This document shows positions 5,453 through 5,592 of a stretch of 5,592 nt of DNA, piece after piece. Every line of letters starts with the position of its first letter. The stretch's first letter is position 1. The stretch lies in the NCBI GenBank assembly GCA_002309955.1, contig DBXQ01000112.1:1-5592 (forward strand). Direction: 5' to 3'. Source of the DNA: Bacteroidales bacterium UBA1208. Lineage in GTDB: Bacteria; Bacteroidota; Bacteroidia; Bacteroidales; P3. The position numbers were made by a program, and so were the translations under genes. The notes beneath the pieces are model-generated. The model was not told the origin of the DNA and did not search any database. It saw only the letters and a program-made list of their open reading frames with translations.

Positions 5453-5592
5453 GCTGGATGTCGTACTGACATCTCATAGCCGTGAGGGAGGTATAGGGTG
5501 GAGAGTTGGGATGAAAGCAAGGTGAGGCAGTAGCCAACAATGGGGTACATGAGAGGGTATATTGGATATTATTGGTGTCCGATAAAACTTTT

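Larger units (their letters stand above)
5346..5592. other. Non-coding tail with no supported gene
   Basis: These 247 bases hold no open frame that I believe on either strand and no tRNA, rRNA or strong intrinsic terminator. The longest minus-strand frames (up to 88 codons, from 5540 and 5452) run into the 3' end of the symporter gene and have no convincing full-length family match. GC is lower than in the symporter. The window ends in GGTGTCCGATAAAACTTTT, which resembles sequence at or beside some Bacteroidales insertion-sequence ends, but no element can be confirmed from here. Confidence 0.6.

Overview
The window looks like chromosomal DNA of a Bacteroidales bacterium (phylum Bacteroidota), probably a gut or oral lineage of the Bacteroides/Prevotella/Alistipes type. 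Three things point there: a textbook Bacteroidota promoter (TTG, 19 bases, TATCTTTG at 3741-3770), the lack of Shine-Dalgarno sequences before every start codon, and the gene content (an iorB-type end, DUF3791/DUF3990 proteins, a secreted DUF4838 protein and an SSS symporter). All confident genes lie on the + strand.

Layout. Bases 1-150 are the 3' end of a GC-rich gene that reads as the beta subunit of indolepyruvate:ferredoxin oxidoreductase; a strong intrinsic terminator (169-206) closes that unit. Bases 220-1171 hold a compact three-gene cassette of lower GC, joined by two ATGA stop/start overlaps: a small DUF3791-type protein, a DUF3990 protein with the look of an ADP-ribosyltransferase fold, and a second small DUF3791-like protein. 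A 107-base AT-rich gap follows. Bases 1279-3735 encode an 818-residue exported DUF4838 protein (glycosidase-like barrel, C-terminal F5/8-type C domain), carrying an unusual 8-residue tandem repeat. A perfect consensus promoter sits in the 59-base gap before a sodium:solute symporter (3795-5345). The last 247 bases contain no convincing gene; there is a weak minus-strand echo of a transposase N-terminus.

How the parts may work together. The DUF4838 protein and the symporter make a plausible scavenging pair: an exported enzyme acting on glycans, and an inner-membrane Na+-coupled importer for a small product. The symporter can be transcribed on its own. The substrate cannot be read from the sequence, and no SusC/SusD pair is in view. 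The DUF3791-DUF3990-DUF3791 cassette is the most interesting element. Its compactness, its different composition and the ART-like middle protein fit a toxin-antitoxin or defence-type module in which the two related small proteins flank and perhaps neutralise the enzyme. I know of no characterised example, so this is inference.
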